DNA from: GWE2-42-39 sp034003625
Lineage (GTDB): Bacteria; Bacteroidota; Bacteroidia; Bacteroidales; Prolixibacteraceae
Assembly: GCA_034003625.1 (NCBI GenBank)
Contig: JAVEYG010000005.1
Location: 85,340 to 149,339, forward strand
DNA length: 64,000 bases
Direction: 5' to 3'
How positions within the stretch are numbered: position 1 is the first letter of the stretch; each line of letters starts with the position of its first letter. The position numbers were made by a program, and so were the translations under genes. Of this stretch, positions 63,658 through 64,000 are shown one piece after another. The notes beneath the pieces were generated by a model. That model searched no databases, had not been told where the DNA came from, and saw only the letters and a program-made list of their open reading frames with translations.

Positions 63658-63894
63658 ATGGACAATAATCGGGTTTGGGAATTGTGTGTGCAGAAGGTGA
63701 ACAACAGCCTCAGTCTTTCAGATAATGAGGAGTTTGAAAACATAAAGGATTCGGAAGAAGTAAAAAAATACTTACCGTTAGCTGAAAAAATATATCGTCA
63801 GTCGGCCAACAGTTTTCTGTATAAAAAAATCGACAAAGAAAAAAACTGGAAGAATATCAGCCGTCAGATATGGTTCCTGACTTCCACGTTTTAA
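63658..63894 (+). pseudogene. FecR-family anti-sigma factor, truncated
   Basis: Only 78 codons remain. The N-terminal part (VWELCVQKVNNSLSLSDNEE and DKEKNWKNISRQI) fits the cytoplasmic sigma-binding region of FecR. Right after RQI the frame changes character (WFLTSTF) and stops at the point where a minus-strand transposase-like frame ends. The membrane segment, FecR domain and STN-like domain are missing from this position. The remaining fragment might still bind the sigma factor in the cytoplasm. Confidence 0.72.
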
Positions 63895-64000
63895 CACCCA
63901 AAATGAAAAATTGAGGCGAGGTACTTTTGTTCTTCGGTCAAGAGTAATGTTTTTTTGATGGTTTGTCCATTCTGAGGCAGGGTCACCTGAACCTCAAAAA
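63891..64000 (-). CDS. C-terminus of a probable transposase (partial, cut by window edge)
   Basis: A minus-strand frame entering from the right edge encodes about 36 residues (VTLPQNGQTIKKTLLLTEEQ, then KYLASIFHFGC) and ends at a TAA at 63891-63893. The ending, with a beta-hairpin-like segment followed by LTEEQ, resembles IS4/IS1634-type transposase C-termini, but the visible part is too short for certainty. Its end lies within the truncated FecR frame, as expected for an inserted element. Confidence 0.5.
   Translation of the reverse strand, partial: FEVQVTLPQNGQTIKKTLLLTEEQKYLASIFHFGC

Overview
The window comes from a Bacteroidota chromosome, most plausibly an anaerobic or facultative polysaccharide degrader of the Marinilabiliales/Prolixibacteraceae type. 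This rests on SusC/SusD pairs with STN-bearing TonB receptors, ECF sigma/FecR cassettes, S1 sulfatases, type IX secretion (T9SS) C-terminal signals, a porZ gene, an oxygen-independent hemN, and -7 promoter boxes of the form TAnnTTTG. The genus is inference; no rRNA or tRNA gene was seen.

Layout. (1) 1-21740, all minus strand: a polysaccharide utilisation locus (PUL1) transcribed right to left: ECF sigma, FecR, SusC, SusD, two small lipoproteins, a tandem beta-helix protein, a DUF4432 epimerase-like protein, a cupin sugar isomerase-like protein, an SP-family sugar/H+ symporter, a GH29 fucosidase, two paralogous T9SS-secreted proteins, a beta-lactamase-fold serine hydrolase and a second GH29 fucosidase cut by the window edge. 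(2) 22179-38562, mostly core genes: rdgB, porZ, recO, an aminotransferase homologue without its catalytic lysine, a decayed SPOR/Memo region, an intact SPOR lipoprotein, then a late-haem cluster (small membrane protein, TonB receptor, MFS carrier, hemN, protoporphyrinogen oxidase, hemH) and a convergent aldehyde dehydrogenase. This part is richer in dispersed palindromic repeats. (3) 39106-55554, plus strand: PUL2, with ECF sigma, FecR, SusC, SusD, a strong terminator, then sulfatase, Tat-exported beta-helix protein, two GH36-type alpha-galactosidase-like proteins, an acetylesterase and a second sulfatase. (4) 55955-62646: PUL3, reduced to ECF sigma, FecR, SusC and SusD with no enzymes, followed by a terminator and a Gfo/Idh/MocA pseudogene remnant. 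(5) 63021-64000: a fourth ECF sigma gene whose FecR partner is cut short by what looks like the end of an insertion sequence.

How the parts work together. Each SusC has an N-terminal STN domain, so ligand binding should signal through FecR to the neighbouring ECF sigma factor. In all three complete loci a hairpin sits between fecR and susC, and each susC begins with the same CAAATTTATG start context, suggesting that the sensor genes and the uptake operon are separate transcription units. PUL1 points to a fucose-containing glycan and PUL2 to a sulfated, acetylated alpha-galactoside-containing glycan. PorZ is part of the T9SS that would attach or secrete the two PUL1 proteins carrying T9SS tails. 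The haem cluster encodes only the last steps of haem synthesis next to an outer-membrane receptor and an inner-membrane carrier, as expected for porphyrin salvage.

The most notable observations are the lysine-less aminotransferase, the duplicated and internally deleted T9SS pair, the SPOR/Memo fusion remnant, the fecR-susC hairpins, the GH29 enzyme with altered active-site motifs, and the haem salvage layout. I did not find a clearly new multi-gene defence or mobile system.
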